The notes under the pieces were generated by a model. That model was given only the letters and a program-made list of their open reading frames with translations, made no database searches and had not been told where the DNA came from. DNA of 64,000 bases from Shimia_B sp039815465 (GTDB taxonomy: Bacteria > Pseudomonadota > Alphaproteobacteria > Rhodobacterales > Rhodobacteraceae), in contig JBCBZG010000023.1 in NCBI GenBank assembly GCA_039815465.1, forward strand, positions 1 to 64,000. The letters run 5' to 3'. Positions 14,972 to 22,586 of this stretch are shown one piece after another (position 1 is the stretch's first letter; each line of letters begins with the position of its first letter). The translations under genes and the position numbers were made by a program.

Positions 14972-16198
14972 ATGGCACAGAGCATCAAGACCCCGCGCCT
15001 GGCGCTGACATTTATCATCATCACGCTGACAATTGATGCGATGGGTATCGGGCTGATCCTGCCGGTGATGCCCGCGCTGATCCGTGACATCACGGGGGCC
15101 GATCTGGGCACGGCTGCCTGGTGGGGCGGGTGGCTGACGACGATTTTCGCGCTCATGCAGTTCATCTTTGCCCCAATCGTGGGCTCGCTGAGTGACCGCT
15201 ATGGGAGGCGGCCTGTTTTGCTCGTGTCGCTTGCCGTGGTGGCCGTGGATTTCGTGATTATGGGGCTTGCGCACACGATGTGGCTCCTTGTCCTCACGCG
15301 GATCGTGGGCGGGATCGCCACGGCGACGCAATCAACCGCGGCGGCGTTCATCGCGGATGTATCCACGCCAGAGAATAAAGCCGCGAATTTTGGGCTGATT
15401 GGGGCCGCGTTTGGGGCGGGATTTGTGCTCGGCCCCGGCATCGGGGGACTATTGGGCGATCTTGACCCCCGCGCGCCGTTCTTTGCGGCGGCGGCCTTGG
15501 CGGCGGTGAACCTTGTGTTCGGCTACTTCGTGTTGCCGGAGACGGTTACGGAGGAACGGCGGCGCCCGTTTGACATTTGGCGTGCAAACCCGCTTGGCGC
15601 GCTTACAGCGGTGAGCAAGCTGCGCGGGGTCAAGCGGCTGCTCATTATCGCGTTTCTCTACGAGTTCGCCTTTGTCGTGTATCCCACGGTCTGGGCGTTC
15701 TTCACGCAGGAGCGGTTTGGCTGGTCCGAGGGGATGGTCGGCCTGTCGCTGAGCTGTTTCGGCATCTCCATGGCCATCGTGCAGGGCGTGCTGATCCGCC
15801 TGATCGTGCCCCGGTTTGGGGAGCGGAAGACGATCCTTTACGGGTTCCTCTTCAACATCTGCATTTTCTGCGTGCTGGCATTCATCACCAATGGGTGGAT
15901 CGTGCTGGCGTTGACGCCAATCACGGCCTTTGGCGCGGTGGTGACCCCTGCGCTGACAAGTCTGATGAGCCAAAAGGCCGCCGACAATCAGCAAGGCGAA
16001 TTGCAGGGCGTGCTGAGTTCGGCGAAGTCGCTCGCGTTCATCCTGTCGCCGCTGGCGATGACGCAGCTCTTCTTCCTCTTCACGCGGGAGGGCGGGGTGT
16101 ACATGCCCGGCGCGCCGTTCCTGTTGTCGTCGGTCCTGGTGGCCGCGTGTCTTTATGTGTTTGTGACCCGCAAGCGACGGGCTGACGCTACGGCGTGA
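14972..16198 (+). CDS. MFS efflux transporter, tetracycline-resistance-type (TCR/Tet) family
   Basis: 408 residues with about 12 membrane helices. It starts with TLTIDAMGIGLILPVMPALI, the helix-1 motif of drug:H+ antiporters of the DHA1/TetA branch, and has motif A as GSLSDRYGRRPVLL between helices 2 and 3 and the helix-5 motif GAGFVLGPGIGGLLGD. It probably exports small hydrophobic compounds in exchange for protons. Real tetracycline resistance cannot be inferred. It follows pcaD by 60 bases in the same direction with its own GAAGGA ribosome-binding site. Confidence 0.9.
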   Translation: MAQSIKTPRLALTFIIITLTIDAMGIGLILPVMPALIRDITGADLGTAAWWGGWLTTIFALMQFIFAPIVGSLSDRYGRRPVLLVSLAVVAVDFVIMGLAHTMWLLVLTRIVGGIATATQSTAAAFIADVSTPENKAANFGLIGAAFGAGFVLGPGIGGLLGDLDPRAPFFAAAALAAVNLVFGYFVLPETVTEERRRPFDIWRANPLGALTAVSKLRGVKRLLIIAFLYEFAFVVYPTVWAFFTQERFGWSEGMVGLSLSCFGISMAIVQGVLIRLIVPRFGERKTILYGFLFNICIFCVLAFITNGWIVLALTPITAFGAVVTPALTSLMSQKAADNQQGELQGVLSSAKSLAFILSPLAMTQLFFLFTREGGVYMPGAPFLLSSVLVAACLYVFVTRKRRADATA

Positions 16199-16268
16199 CG
16201 CGTTCAGGCTTGCGCGCGCAACACCGCGCGTCAAGCTCGCGCCACGTAGACTAAGGGGGAGACGAGCC

Positions 16269-17360
16269 ATGGCGCGGATTAAGGCAGCGGTGGCCCATGA
16301 GTTTGGCGCACCGCTCGTGGTGGAGGAGGTGGAGCTTGCCGCCCCTCGCCAGGGCGAGATCGAGGTGACGCTGGGGGCGGTGGCGATCTGCCATTCCGAC
16401 ATTTCCTACATCGATGGCGGCTGGGGCGGGCAGCTTCCGGCTGTGTACGGCCATGAGGCGGCGGGCACGGTGACGGGCGTCGGTGCGGGCGTGATTGGGC
16501 TGGCATTGGGCGACCGGGTGGTCGTGACGCTGATCCGCGCCTGCGGGGGCTGCACGCCCTGTGCCTCTGGCCAGCCCACGGCCTGCGCGACGGGGTCGGA
16601 CAATTTCGAAGGCGGGCCGATCAGGCTTAGTGATGGCAGTGCTGTCGAGCAAGCGATGAACTGCGGCGCCTTCGCGGAGAAGGTCGTCGTGGACCAGAGC
16701 CAGGTGGTGAAGATCAGCGAGGACATCCCGGTGGAGGCCGCATCGCTCATCGCCTGCGGCGTGATCACGGGCGTAGGCGCTGTGGTGAATGCGGCGGGGC
16801 TGCGGGCGGGTCAGGATGTGGTCGTGATTGGTGCAGGCGGCGTCGGGCTCAACGCCATTCAGGGCGCGCGGATCGCGGGCGCGCGGCGGATCGTGGCCGT
16901 GGATATGAGCGAAGAAAAGCTCGCCATGGCCCGAGAGTTTGGTGCCACGGACGGTGTGCTGGCGACGGAGGCTAAGCCCTGGCGCGCGGCGATGAAGGCT
17001 ATGGGGCGTGGCGCGGATGCCGTCATCGTCACCGTGGGCGCGATCCCGGCCTATGAACAGGCCCCGCGCTATCTGGCCGCTGGTGGCATGGTCATCATGG
17101 TGGGGATGCCCCATTCGGGGGCCTTTGCGCAGTATGAGCCCGTGATGCTCGCCGCGACAGGTCAGGGCATGGTGGGATCGAAGATGGGCGATGTGGTGAT
17201 CAAGCGGGACATCCCGTGGATGGTCGACCTCTATGATCAGGGGCGGCTGAAGCTCGATGAACTGATCTCAGGCCGCTGGACACTCGACCAGATTAACGAG
17301 GCGATCGCGGATACCAAAACCGGCACCGCCAAGCGCAATGTGATCGTGTTCGACACCTAG
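16269..17360 (+). CDS. Zinc-dependent alcohol dehydrogenase (MDR superfamily)
   Basis: 363 residues. Catalytic zinc ligands are in ICHSDISY and GHEAAGTV, the structural zinc loop has four cysteines in ACGGCTPCASGQPTAC, and the Rossmann motif is GAGGVGLNAIQGA. It belongs to the class III/aryl-alcohol-like group (RGADAVIVTVGAIP, MVGSKMGDVVI). It uses NAD(P) to oxidise an unknown alcohol or reduce an aldehyde. The enolase-superfamily gene begins 10 bases after its stop, so they form an operon and may act on the same sugar-derived or aromatic substrate. Confidence 0.9.
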   Translation: MARIKAAVAHEFGAPLVVEEVELAAPRQGEIEVTLGAVAICHSDISYIDGGWGGQLPAVYGHEAAGTVTGVGAGVIGLALGDRVVVTLIRACGGCTPCASGQPTACATGSDNFEGGPIRLSDGSAVEQAMNCGAFAEKVVVDQSQVVKISEDIPVEAASLIACGVITGVGAVVNAAGLRAGQDVVVIGAGGVGLNAIQGARIAGARRIVAVDMSEEKLAMAREFGATDGVLATEAKPWRAAMKAMGRGADAVIVTVGAIPAYEQAPRYLAAGGMVIMVGMPHSGAFAQYEPVMLAATGQGMVGSKMGDVVIKRDIPWMVDLYDQGRLKLDELISGRWTLDQINEAIADTKTGTAKRNVIVFDT

Positions 17361-17370
17361 GAGGCGCGCC

Positions 17371-18603
17371 ATGCGGCTGGACACACTCGACGTCATCGTC
17401 ACCGCGCCCCCGGCCCCGGGTTGGGGCGGGCGGTACTGGATCCTCGTGAAGGTCACGACCGACACCGGCATCGTGGGCTGGGGGGAATGCTACGCGTCCT
17501 CTGTCGGGCCAGAGGCGATGACCCATGTGATCCACGATGTGTTCAACCGCCATATGGCGGGGGAGCATCCGGCGAATGTGGAGCTGATGTTTCGGCGCGC
17601 CTACTCGTCAGGCTTCACCCAGCGGCCTGACCTCACGGTCATCGGCGCGTTTTCGGGGCTGGAGATCGCGTGTTGGGATATCCTGGGTAAGGCCCGGGAT
17701 TGCCCCGTGTGGGAACTGCTCGGCGGAAAGATGAACGACCGCGTGCGGGCCTATACCTACCTCTACCCCCTGCCCCACCATGCGCTTGCGGAATTCTGGA
17801 CCTCGCCCGAAATGGCCGCTGAGGCGGCGGTGGCGAAGGCGGATGAGGGCTATACCGCTGTGAAGTTCGACCCGGCGGGACCGTACACGCTGCGCGGCGG
17901 GCATATGCCGGGGATGCGGGATATCTCCATGTCCGTGGCCTTCTGCAAGGCGATCCGCGGGGCCGTGGGCGACCGCGCGGATCTGCTGTTTGGCACGCAC
18001 GGCCAGTTCACGACGGCGGGCGCGATCCGGCTGGGGCAGGCGTTGGAGCCCTATAGCCCGCTCTGGTTCGAGGAGCCCATTCCGCCCGACAATGTGGGCC
18101 AGATGGCCCGCGTGGCGCAGTCGGTGCGGATTCCCGTGGCTACCGGCGAGCGGCTGACCACAAAGGCGGAGTTCGCGCCGGTGCTGCGCGAAGGGGCCGC
18201 TGCGATCCTTCAGCCTGCGCTGGGGCGCTCGGGCGGGATTTGGGAGACAAAGAAAATCGCCGCCATGGCGGAGGTCTATAACGCGCAGATGGCGCCCCAT
18301 CTCTATGCCGGGCCCATCGAATGGGCCGCGAATATCCATCTGAGCGTGTCGATCCCGAACCTGCTGATCGCGGAGACGATCGAGACGGAGTTCCACCGCG
18401 ACCTGATCAAGGGCTCTATTGCCGTGGAGTGCGGGTTTGTCCCTGCACCCACGGCTCCAGGCCTCGGGATCGAAGTGGATGAGGCACTGGCGCGCGCGCA
18501 TCCCTACACCGGCGACAACCTGCATCTGGAGATGCAGGAGGCGCCGTGTGACTATGAAAACGGCAACAACTTCGAGGGCGGGGCCCCTGCCCCGCGCGAC
18601 TAG
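17371..18603 (+). CDS. Mandelate racemase/muconate lactonizing enzyme family protein
   Basis: 410 residues of the enolase superfamily. Residues likely to act as catalysts or magnesium ligands are the lysine in AVKFDPAG, the histidine in FGTHGQF, the glutamates in WFEEPIPP and TGERLTT, and a histidine in APHLYAGP. The HGQF and PHLYAGP motifs recall acid-sugar dehydratases such as galactonate dehydratase, so sugar-acid dehydration is a fair guess and not proof. It lies 10 bases after the alcohol dehydrogenase. A TetR-type gene follows after 32 bases and may or may not regulate this pair. Confidence 0.85.
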   Translation: MRLDTLDVIVTAPPAPGWGGRYWILVKVTTDTGIVGWGECYASSVGPEAMTHVIHDVFNRHMAGEHPANVELMFRRAYSSGFTQRPDLTVIGAFSGLEIACWDILGKARDCPVWELLGGKMNDRVRAYTYLYPLPHHALAEFWTSPEMAAEAAVAKADEGYTAVKFDPAGPYTLRGGHMPGMRDISMSVAFCKAIRGAVGDRADLLFGTHGQFTTAGAIRLGQALEPYSPLWFEEPIPPDNVGQMARVAQSVRIPVATGERLTTKAEFAPVLREGAAAILQPALGRSGGIWETKKIAAMAEVYNAQMAPHLYAGPIEWAANIHLSVSIPNLLIAETIETEFHRDLIKGSIAVECGFVPAPTAPGLGIEVDEALARAHPYTGDNLHLEMQEAPCDYENGNNFEGGAPAPRD

Positions 18604-18635
18604 ACAGCTTCCACCTGGACCCGTAACCGGGTGCC

Positions 18636-19229
18636 ATGGCACGAGGCACCAGTGAAAAGCATGCAGCCCTCCGCGAACGGCTGACCGACATCGCCGAGGC
18701 GCGCGTGGCCGAGGGCGGGCTGTCGGCGCTCAAGGCGCGCGATCTCGCGAAGGCGGCGGAGTGTTCGGTCGGCGCGATCTACAATGTGTTCGGCGATCTC
18801 AATGCGTTGGTGCTGGCCGTGAATGGCCGCACGTTCAAGCGCATCGGGGAAAAGGTCGGCGCGGCCTCACACGCCAAGGGGCTCACGCCCGAGGATACGC
18901 TGGTGGCGCTGTCGACGGCCTATTTGCATTTTGCGGCAGATAACCCACGGCTTTGGCGGGCCTTGTTTGATATCGAGCTGACAGAGGCCGACGATGTGCC
19001 GGAGTGGTACCTGCTCGAACTCAAGCGCCTGTTTTCCTACATCGCCGGGCCGCTGGCCAAGGTGTACCCGGACTATTCGGACCAGGATATCGAGCTGATG
19101 ACGCGGGCGCTGTTTTCGTCCGTCCACGGGATCGTGCTGCTGGGTTTGGAGCAGCGGATATCAGGCGTGCCGTTTGAAAAGCTGGAGCGGATGATCGCGC
19201 TTGTGCTGAAGAACATCGCCACGCGGTAG
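18636..19229 (+). CDS. TetR/AcrR family transcriptional regulator
   Basis: 197 residues. The N-terminal helix-turn-helix is GLSALKARDLAKAAECSVGA followed by IYNVFGDLNALVLAV, the standard TetR reading head. The C-terminal part (ALFDIELTEADDVPEWYLLE, MTRALFSSVHGIVLLGLEQR) fits the WHG-type ligand-binding domain. The ligand is unknown. Immediately downstream lie three near-identical palindromes and a pspA-like gene; since most TetR repressors act on adjacent genes, control of pspA-yiaAB is the simplest reading. No copy of the palindrome was seen before tetR itself. Confidence 0.9.
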   Translation: MARGTSEKHAALRERLTDIAEARVAEGGLSALKARDLAKAAECSVGAIYNVFGDLNALVLAVNGRTFKRIGEKVGAASHAKGLTPEDTLVALSTAYLHFAADNPRLWRALFDIELTEADDVPEWYLLELKRLFSYIAGPLAKVYPDYSDQDIELMTRALFSSVHGIVLLGLEQRISGVPFEKLERMIALVLKNIATR

Positions 19230-19235
19230 TTTTTC

Positions 19236-19305
19236 GAACATTGTTCAATTTTTTCCTTGAACACCGTTCACGCACTGCCTATGTCCATTTTATGAACAAC
19301 GTTCA
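19236..19305 (+). promoter_or_regulatory. Three operator-like palindromes and a promoter before pspA
   Basis: Palindromes of the form GAAC-N3-GTTC lie at 19236-19246 (GAACATTGTTC), 19258-19270 (TGAACACCGTTCA) and 19293-19305 (TGAACAACGTTCA). The middle one overlaps a -35 box, TTGAAC at 19257-19262, which is followed after 17 bases by a weak -10, TATGTC at 19280-19285. The third covers the likely transcription start. This is a textbook arrangement for a repressor that blocks polymerase, most likely the TetR protein encoded 6 bases upstream. Confidence 0.75.
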
Positions 19306-19322
19306 AGATTGGAGACAGTGAC

Positions 19323-19997
19323 ATGCTCGGGACGCTCAAGACGATTTTCATCGGCGAAAGCCGCAGGGCCGAGGAGAAGATGCGCGACCACTACGCGATT
19401 GATCTGATCGCGCAAAAGGTTCGCGAAAGCGAAGACGCGCAAGGCGCGGCGAAGGCCACGTTGGCGGCGATGATCCAGCGGCAGCGGACGGAGCAGCGCC
19501 AGCTCGACGGGCTCATGCAGCGGATTGCGACCCTGACGACGCGGGCCCAGGCCGCGCTGGCACAGGAGAATGAAGCCCTGGCGCAGGAGGCCGCGCAAGC
19601 CATCGCCACCTTGGAAAACGAGCGCACTGTGCGCGAAGACACGCTTGCGCGGCTCGACCAGAAGGTGCTGCGCCTGAAGAGCTCGGTCGAGACGATGCAT
19701 CGCAAGATCATCGACCTGAAGCAGGGGGAAATCGCAGCCAAAGCTGCGCGGCGGGAGGCTGACACCCAACGCAAGTTGAACCGGACCGTGCGACGCACCG
19801 CCCCCGCTGTCGAAGCGCAGGAACTGATCGACCGCGTGCTCGGTCAGGACGATCCGTTCGAACAGAGCGAGATCCTGGACGAGATCGACCAGGGTCTAAG
19901 CCACGAGGGCCTAGAGGACCGCATGGCCGCCGCGGGCTACGGCCCCGCCACCAAAACCACCGCGACAGACGTGCTCGCACGCCTCAAAACGCAATAA
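19323..19997 (+). CDS. PspA/IM30 family protein
   Basis: 224 residues, mostly one long alpha-helical coiled coil, starting MLGTLKTIFIGESRRAEEKM and continuing through QRQRTEQRQLDGLMQRIATL and ENERTVREDTLARLDQKVLR. This is the PspA/IM30/Vipp1 (ESCRT-III-like) architecture; such proteins bind stressed inner membrane and help keep it sealed. The C-terminal part (DEIDQGLSHEGLEDRMAAAG) is like that of alphaproteobacterial PspA-like proteins. The usual PspBC-PspF partners are absent; here a TetR gene and a YiaAB gene flank it, so control differs from the enterobacterial phage-shock system. Confidence 0.85.
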   Translation: MLGTLKTIFIGESRRAEEKMRDHYAIDLIAQKVRESEDAQGAAKATLAAMIQRQRTEQRQLDGLMQRIATLTTRAQAALAQENEALAQEAAQAIATLENERTVREDTLARLDQKVLRLKSSVETMHRKIIDLKQGEIAAKAARREADTQRKLNRTVRRTAPAVEAQELIDRVLGQDDPFEQSEILDEIDQGLSHEGLEDRMAAAGYGPATKTTATDVLARLKTQ

Positions 19998-20016
19998 ACC
20001 GACAGGACCCAAAACC

Positions 20017-20295
20017 ATGACCCCCTTCAAATCCGACAACAGCCTGATCATGATGTTCAACGCAGCCGGCGTCGTCATCGCCTACGTGATGCTCGCCATC
20101 TCGCTTTATCTGTCGACCGACGTTCCGCTGTCCACCAAGGGCTACTGGGCGATCGGGGTGCTGATGCTCACCATCAGCCTCGTGAACTTTGTGAAGTACC
20201 GCTTCGAGGACCGCATCAACGAGGACCGCATCACCCAGATCGAGGCCGCGCGAAACGAGAAGCTGCTCGAAGACTACGTGTCCTCCGACACCTAG
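20017..20295 (+). CDS. YiaA/YiaB-type two-helix inner membrane protein
   Basis: 92 residues. Two hydrophobic helices, about residues 12-31 (MMFNAAGVVIAYVMLAISLY) and 42-61 (GYWAIGVLMLTISLVNFVKY), separated by a short loop, fit the YiaAB two-helix domain. A charged cytoplasmic tail follows (EDRINEDRITQIEAARNEK). The family has no established function. The gene starts 19 bases after the pspA-like stop with its own AGGACC site, so the pair is probably one transcript, which hints at a membrane-stress role for the YiaAB protein. Confidence 0.8.
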   Translation: MTPFKSDNSLIMMFNAAGVVIAYVMLAISLYLSTDVPLSTKGYWAIGVLMLTISLVNFVKYRFEDRINEDRITQIEAARNEKLLEDYVSSDT

Positions 20296-20315
20296 CGCCA
20301 AAGAGAATCACTGAA

Positions 20316-20344
20316 CCGCGAGGCGCCACGGCTGCGCCTCGCGG
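20316..20344 (+). terminator. Hairpin after the pspA-yiaAB unit
   Basis: A perfect 10-bp GC-rich stem (20316-20325 with 20335-20344) with a 9-nt loop, 20 bases after the YiaAB stop. No T-run follows, so termination efficiency is uncertain. Confidence 0.55.
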
Positions 20345-20371
20345 TAGCTGTGCTAGGGCGTGCTGTGGGGA

Positions 20372-20400
20372 TTGGCATACCAAGTACTACGTAATGCCAA
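20372..20400. promoter_or_regulatory. Inverted repeat TTGGCAT-N15-ATGCCAA upstream of the TRAP operon
   Basis: Perfect 7-bp arms at 20372-20378 and 20394-20400, separated by 15 bases that are themselves partly symmetric, about 190 bases before the dctP-like start. The spacing suits a dimeric regulator. The 20295-20586 spacer is AT-richer than its surroundings and holds no gene; it probably carries the TRAP promoter (possible TATACA region near 20465). Confidence 0.4.
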
Positions 20401-20585
20401 AAAAATACTCGACCGCTGCGCGCAAATTCCGATGCGTAGGCACAAAATAACGCATCCCTTAACGTATACATTGTTGCAAAGTGCGCCGTTTCCCGCTTTT
20501 CTGTTGCTCAGCGACGGCGGGAAAGCCAAAATGTCGCACGTCATGGAGGGCAACGACCCGCCATCATTTCGTTGGGAGGAAAACG

Positions 20586-21629
20586 ATGAAAAAGACTTTC
20601 GCTGCTCTGGCTATTGCCGGGCTGACCGGTGGTGCTGTTCAGGCGCAAGAGACGCTGGAACTGACATCTGCCTTCGGGAAGAACCTGCCGATCCTGGGCA
20701 CTGCCGCGCTCGACTTTGTCGACAAGATCAACAGCATCTCGTCCGAGGTTGAGTTCGAGCATTTTGATCCCGGTGAGCTCGTCCCAACGCTCGAAGCGCT
20801 GGACGCTGTGTCGAACGGCTCCGTCGATGCGGCCTACACCACCGCGGGCTACTGGCAGGGCAAGATGACCGCCGCGTCGCTGTTTGCTGCCGTGCCATTC
20901 GGCCCAGAAGCCGGCGAGTTCATGGCGTGGATGCTCTATGACGACGGTCTCGACCTGATGCGCGAGATGTATGACCAGAACGGGTTCAACGTGCACGTTA
21001 TGCCCTGCGGTATCATTGCACCGGAAACCTCCGGCTGGTTCAAAACCGAAATCAACTCGCTCGAAGACCTTGAGGGTCTGAACATGCGCTTCTTTGGCCT
21101 CGGCGCCGAAGTGATGCAGCGTCTGGGCGTGTCCACCTCGCTTCTGGCGGGCGGCGACATCTTCCCCGCGCTGGAGCGTGGCGCGATTGATGCGACCGAG
21201 TTCTCCATGCCGCGCATCGACGCGCGTCTGGGCTTCTACAAGATCGCCAAGTTCAACTACTTCCCCGGTTGGCACCAGCCATCCACCATGTTCGAGCTCC
21301 TCGTGAACAAAGACGTGTGGGAAGATCTCGACGAGCGCGCGCAAAAGCAGATCGAAGTGGCCTGCCTTGCCAACGTGACGACGAACCTGGCCGAAGGCGA
21401 AGCAACGAACTTTGCCGCGATGGTCGACAACGTTGAAAACAACGGCGTGACGATCAAGAACTGGACGCCAGAGCAGCTCGACGTGTTTGAAGCGACGTGG
21501 AACGAAGTAGCCGCAGAGCTCGCCGCGGAAGACGAGCACTTTGCCAAGACCTGGGCAGACCTGGCTGAGTTCCGGGAAGGGTACAAAACCTGGAACCACA
21601 ACATCTATCTGCCGCGTCCGCGCGACTAA
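20586..21629 (+). CDS. TRAP transporter substrate-binding protein (DctP type, COG4663-like)
   Basis: 347 residues with a signal peptide, MKKTFAALAIAGLTGGAVQA. The body (ILGTAALDFVDKINSIS, GELVPTLEALDAVSNGSVDA, AAVPFGPEAGEFMAWMLYDD) fits the branch of TRAP binding proteins that includes the 2-oxo-acid-binding TakP of Rhodobacter. LEDLEGLNMRFFGLGAEVMQ and the arginine it carries belong to the carboxylate-binding core. It captures a carboxylate in the periplasm for the DctQM pair downstream. The ATG at 20586 follows GGGAGGA; the upstream frame extension is spurious. Substrate not determinable here. Confidence 0.92.
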   Translation: MKKTFAALAIAGLTGGAVQAQETLELTSAFGKNLPILGTAALDFVDKINSISSEVEFEHFDPGELVPTLEALDAVSNGSVDAAYTTAGYWQGKMTAASLFAAVPFGPEAGEFMAWMLYDDGLDLMREMYDQNGFNVHVMPCGIIAPETSGWFKTEINSLEDLEGLNMRFFGLGAEVMQRLGVSTSLLAGGDIFPALERGAIDATEFSMPRIDARLGFYKIAKFNYFPGWHQPSTMFELLVNKDVWEDLDERAQKQIEVACLANVTTNLAEGEATNFAAMVDNVENNGVTIKNWTPEQLDVFEATWNEVAAELAAEDEHFAKTWADLAEFREGYKTWNHNIYLPRPRD

Positions 21630-21685
21630 TCCCAACATCGTGCCCCGCGTCCTGCGCGGGGCACCGTCCCACCTGCCGCTGGGCG

Positions 21686-21739
21686 GGTGGGTTAAAACCC
21701 CACCCTACCGTGCGACGTAGGGTGGGGTTTTAACCCACC
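21686..21739. repeat. Perfect 23-bp inverted repeat between the TRAP binding-protein and permease genes
   Basis: Arms at 21686-21708 and 21717-21739 are perfectly complementary with an 8-nt loop. The core GGGTTAAAACCCCACCCTAC recalls an intergenic repeat found in many alphaproteobacteria. In mRNA it would make a very stable hairpin right after dctP. Such a structure commonly protects or attenuates a transcript so that binding protein is made in excess over permease. Confidence 0.85.
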
Positions 21740-21776
21740 GTTATGGGTGACGATTGCCACAAAGTCGGGAGAAATC

Positions 21777-22586
21777 ATGTCCGTAAGCGCAGACGAAGTC
21801 GTCTCGATCTCTGACCCGAGCGAGGTTGACCGCGAGACCCATAACCGTGGCGACCGGCTTATAGCGGGCATCGGCAACGCGCTCGCATGGCTCTTTCCGA
21901 CCTTGATGATGGTCATCGTCATTCAGGTCTTTTTGCGCAACTTTGGCCGCATCGGCGTGGGGCCAGGCAACCAGGCCTGGCTCGACGATATGCAGTGGTG
22001 GCTCTACGGGATCGCGTGCCTTGTGGGGGTGGCTTATGCGGTGACGACGAACAGCCATGTGCGCGTCGACATCTTTTACGACGCCTACGAGCCGCCCAAG
22101 CAGCGGCGCGTCGACCTTTTTGCGCTGGGTTGGCTCTTTATCCCGTTTTGCCTGATCTGCTGGGACCTGACATTTCACTACGCCGTGTCGTCCGTTCAGG
22201 CGTGGGAGGGATCGTCGAGCCCGAACGGTCTGCACAACCTTTGGATCCTTAAGGTCTTGATGAACCTCAGCTTTATCGTGATCGCGGGGGCCGCCTGGGC
22301 GCGGCTTGTTCGGCTGTTGGGGCAACACGGCCATGACACGGGATGGGACCGGTTCAAGTGGTCGCTGCCCAGTGTGGCGCTCGCAGTGAACCTCGTGCTC
22401 TTTTACGCGATGTGGTGGCTCACGCGGGTTGTCGACCCGGAGATGGCCCCGCGCGCGATTATGCGCAACGGACTTCTCATGGGCGAGGTTGAGTTTGGCC
22501 CCTATGAGACCAACCTGACAGTTCTCGTCGCGCTTGCAATCACGGCCGCGCTCGGCGCGCTCCTTTATGTGCGGAAGGCGCGCTGA
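21777..22586 (+). CDS. TRAP transporter small permease subunit (DctQ type)
   Basis: 269 residues from the ATG at 21777, which has a GGGAGAA ribosome-binding site; a GTG at 21747 is a poorer choice because it lies next to the hairpin. Four main hydrophobic helices are visible (NALAWLFPTLMMVIVIQVFL, WWLYGIACLVGVAYAV, LFALGWLFIPFCLICWDLTF, VLMNLSFIVIAGAAWARLV) and further ones follow, making it longer than the average 4-helix DctQ, as is common in the COG4665 group. Its stop overlaps the large permease start. Confidence 0.9.
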   Translation: MSVSADEVVSISDPSEVDRETHNRGDRLIAGIGNALAWLFPTLMMVIVIQVFLRNFGRIGVGPGNQAWLDDMQWWLYGIACLVGVAYAVTTNSHVRVDIFYDAYEPPKQRRVDLFALGWLFIPFCLICWDLTFHYAVSSVQAWEGSSSPNGLHNLWILKVLMNLSFIVIAGAAWARLVRLLGQHGHDTGWDRFKWSLPSVALAVNLVLFYAMWWLTRVVDPEMAPRAIMRNGLLMGEVEFGPYETNLTVLVALAITAALGALLYVRKAR

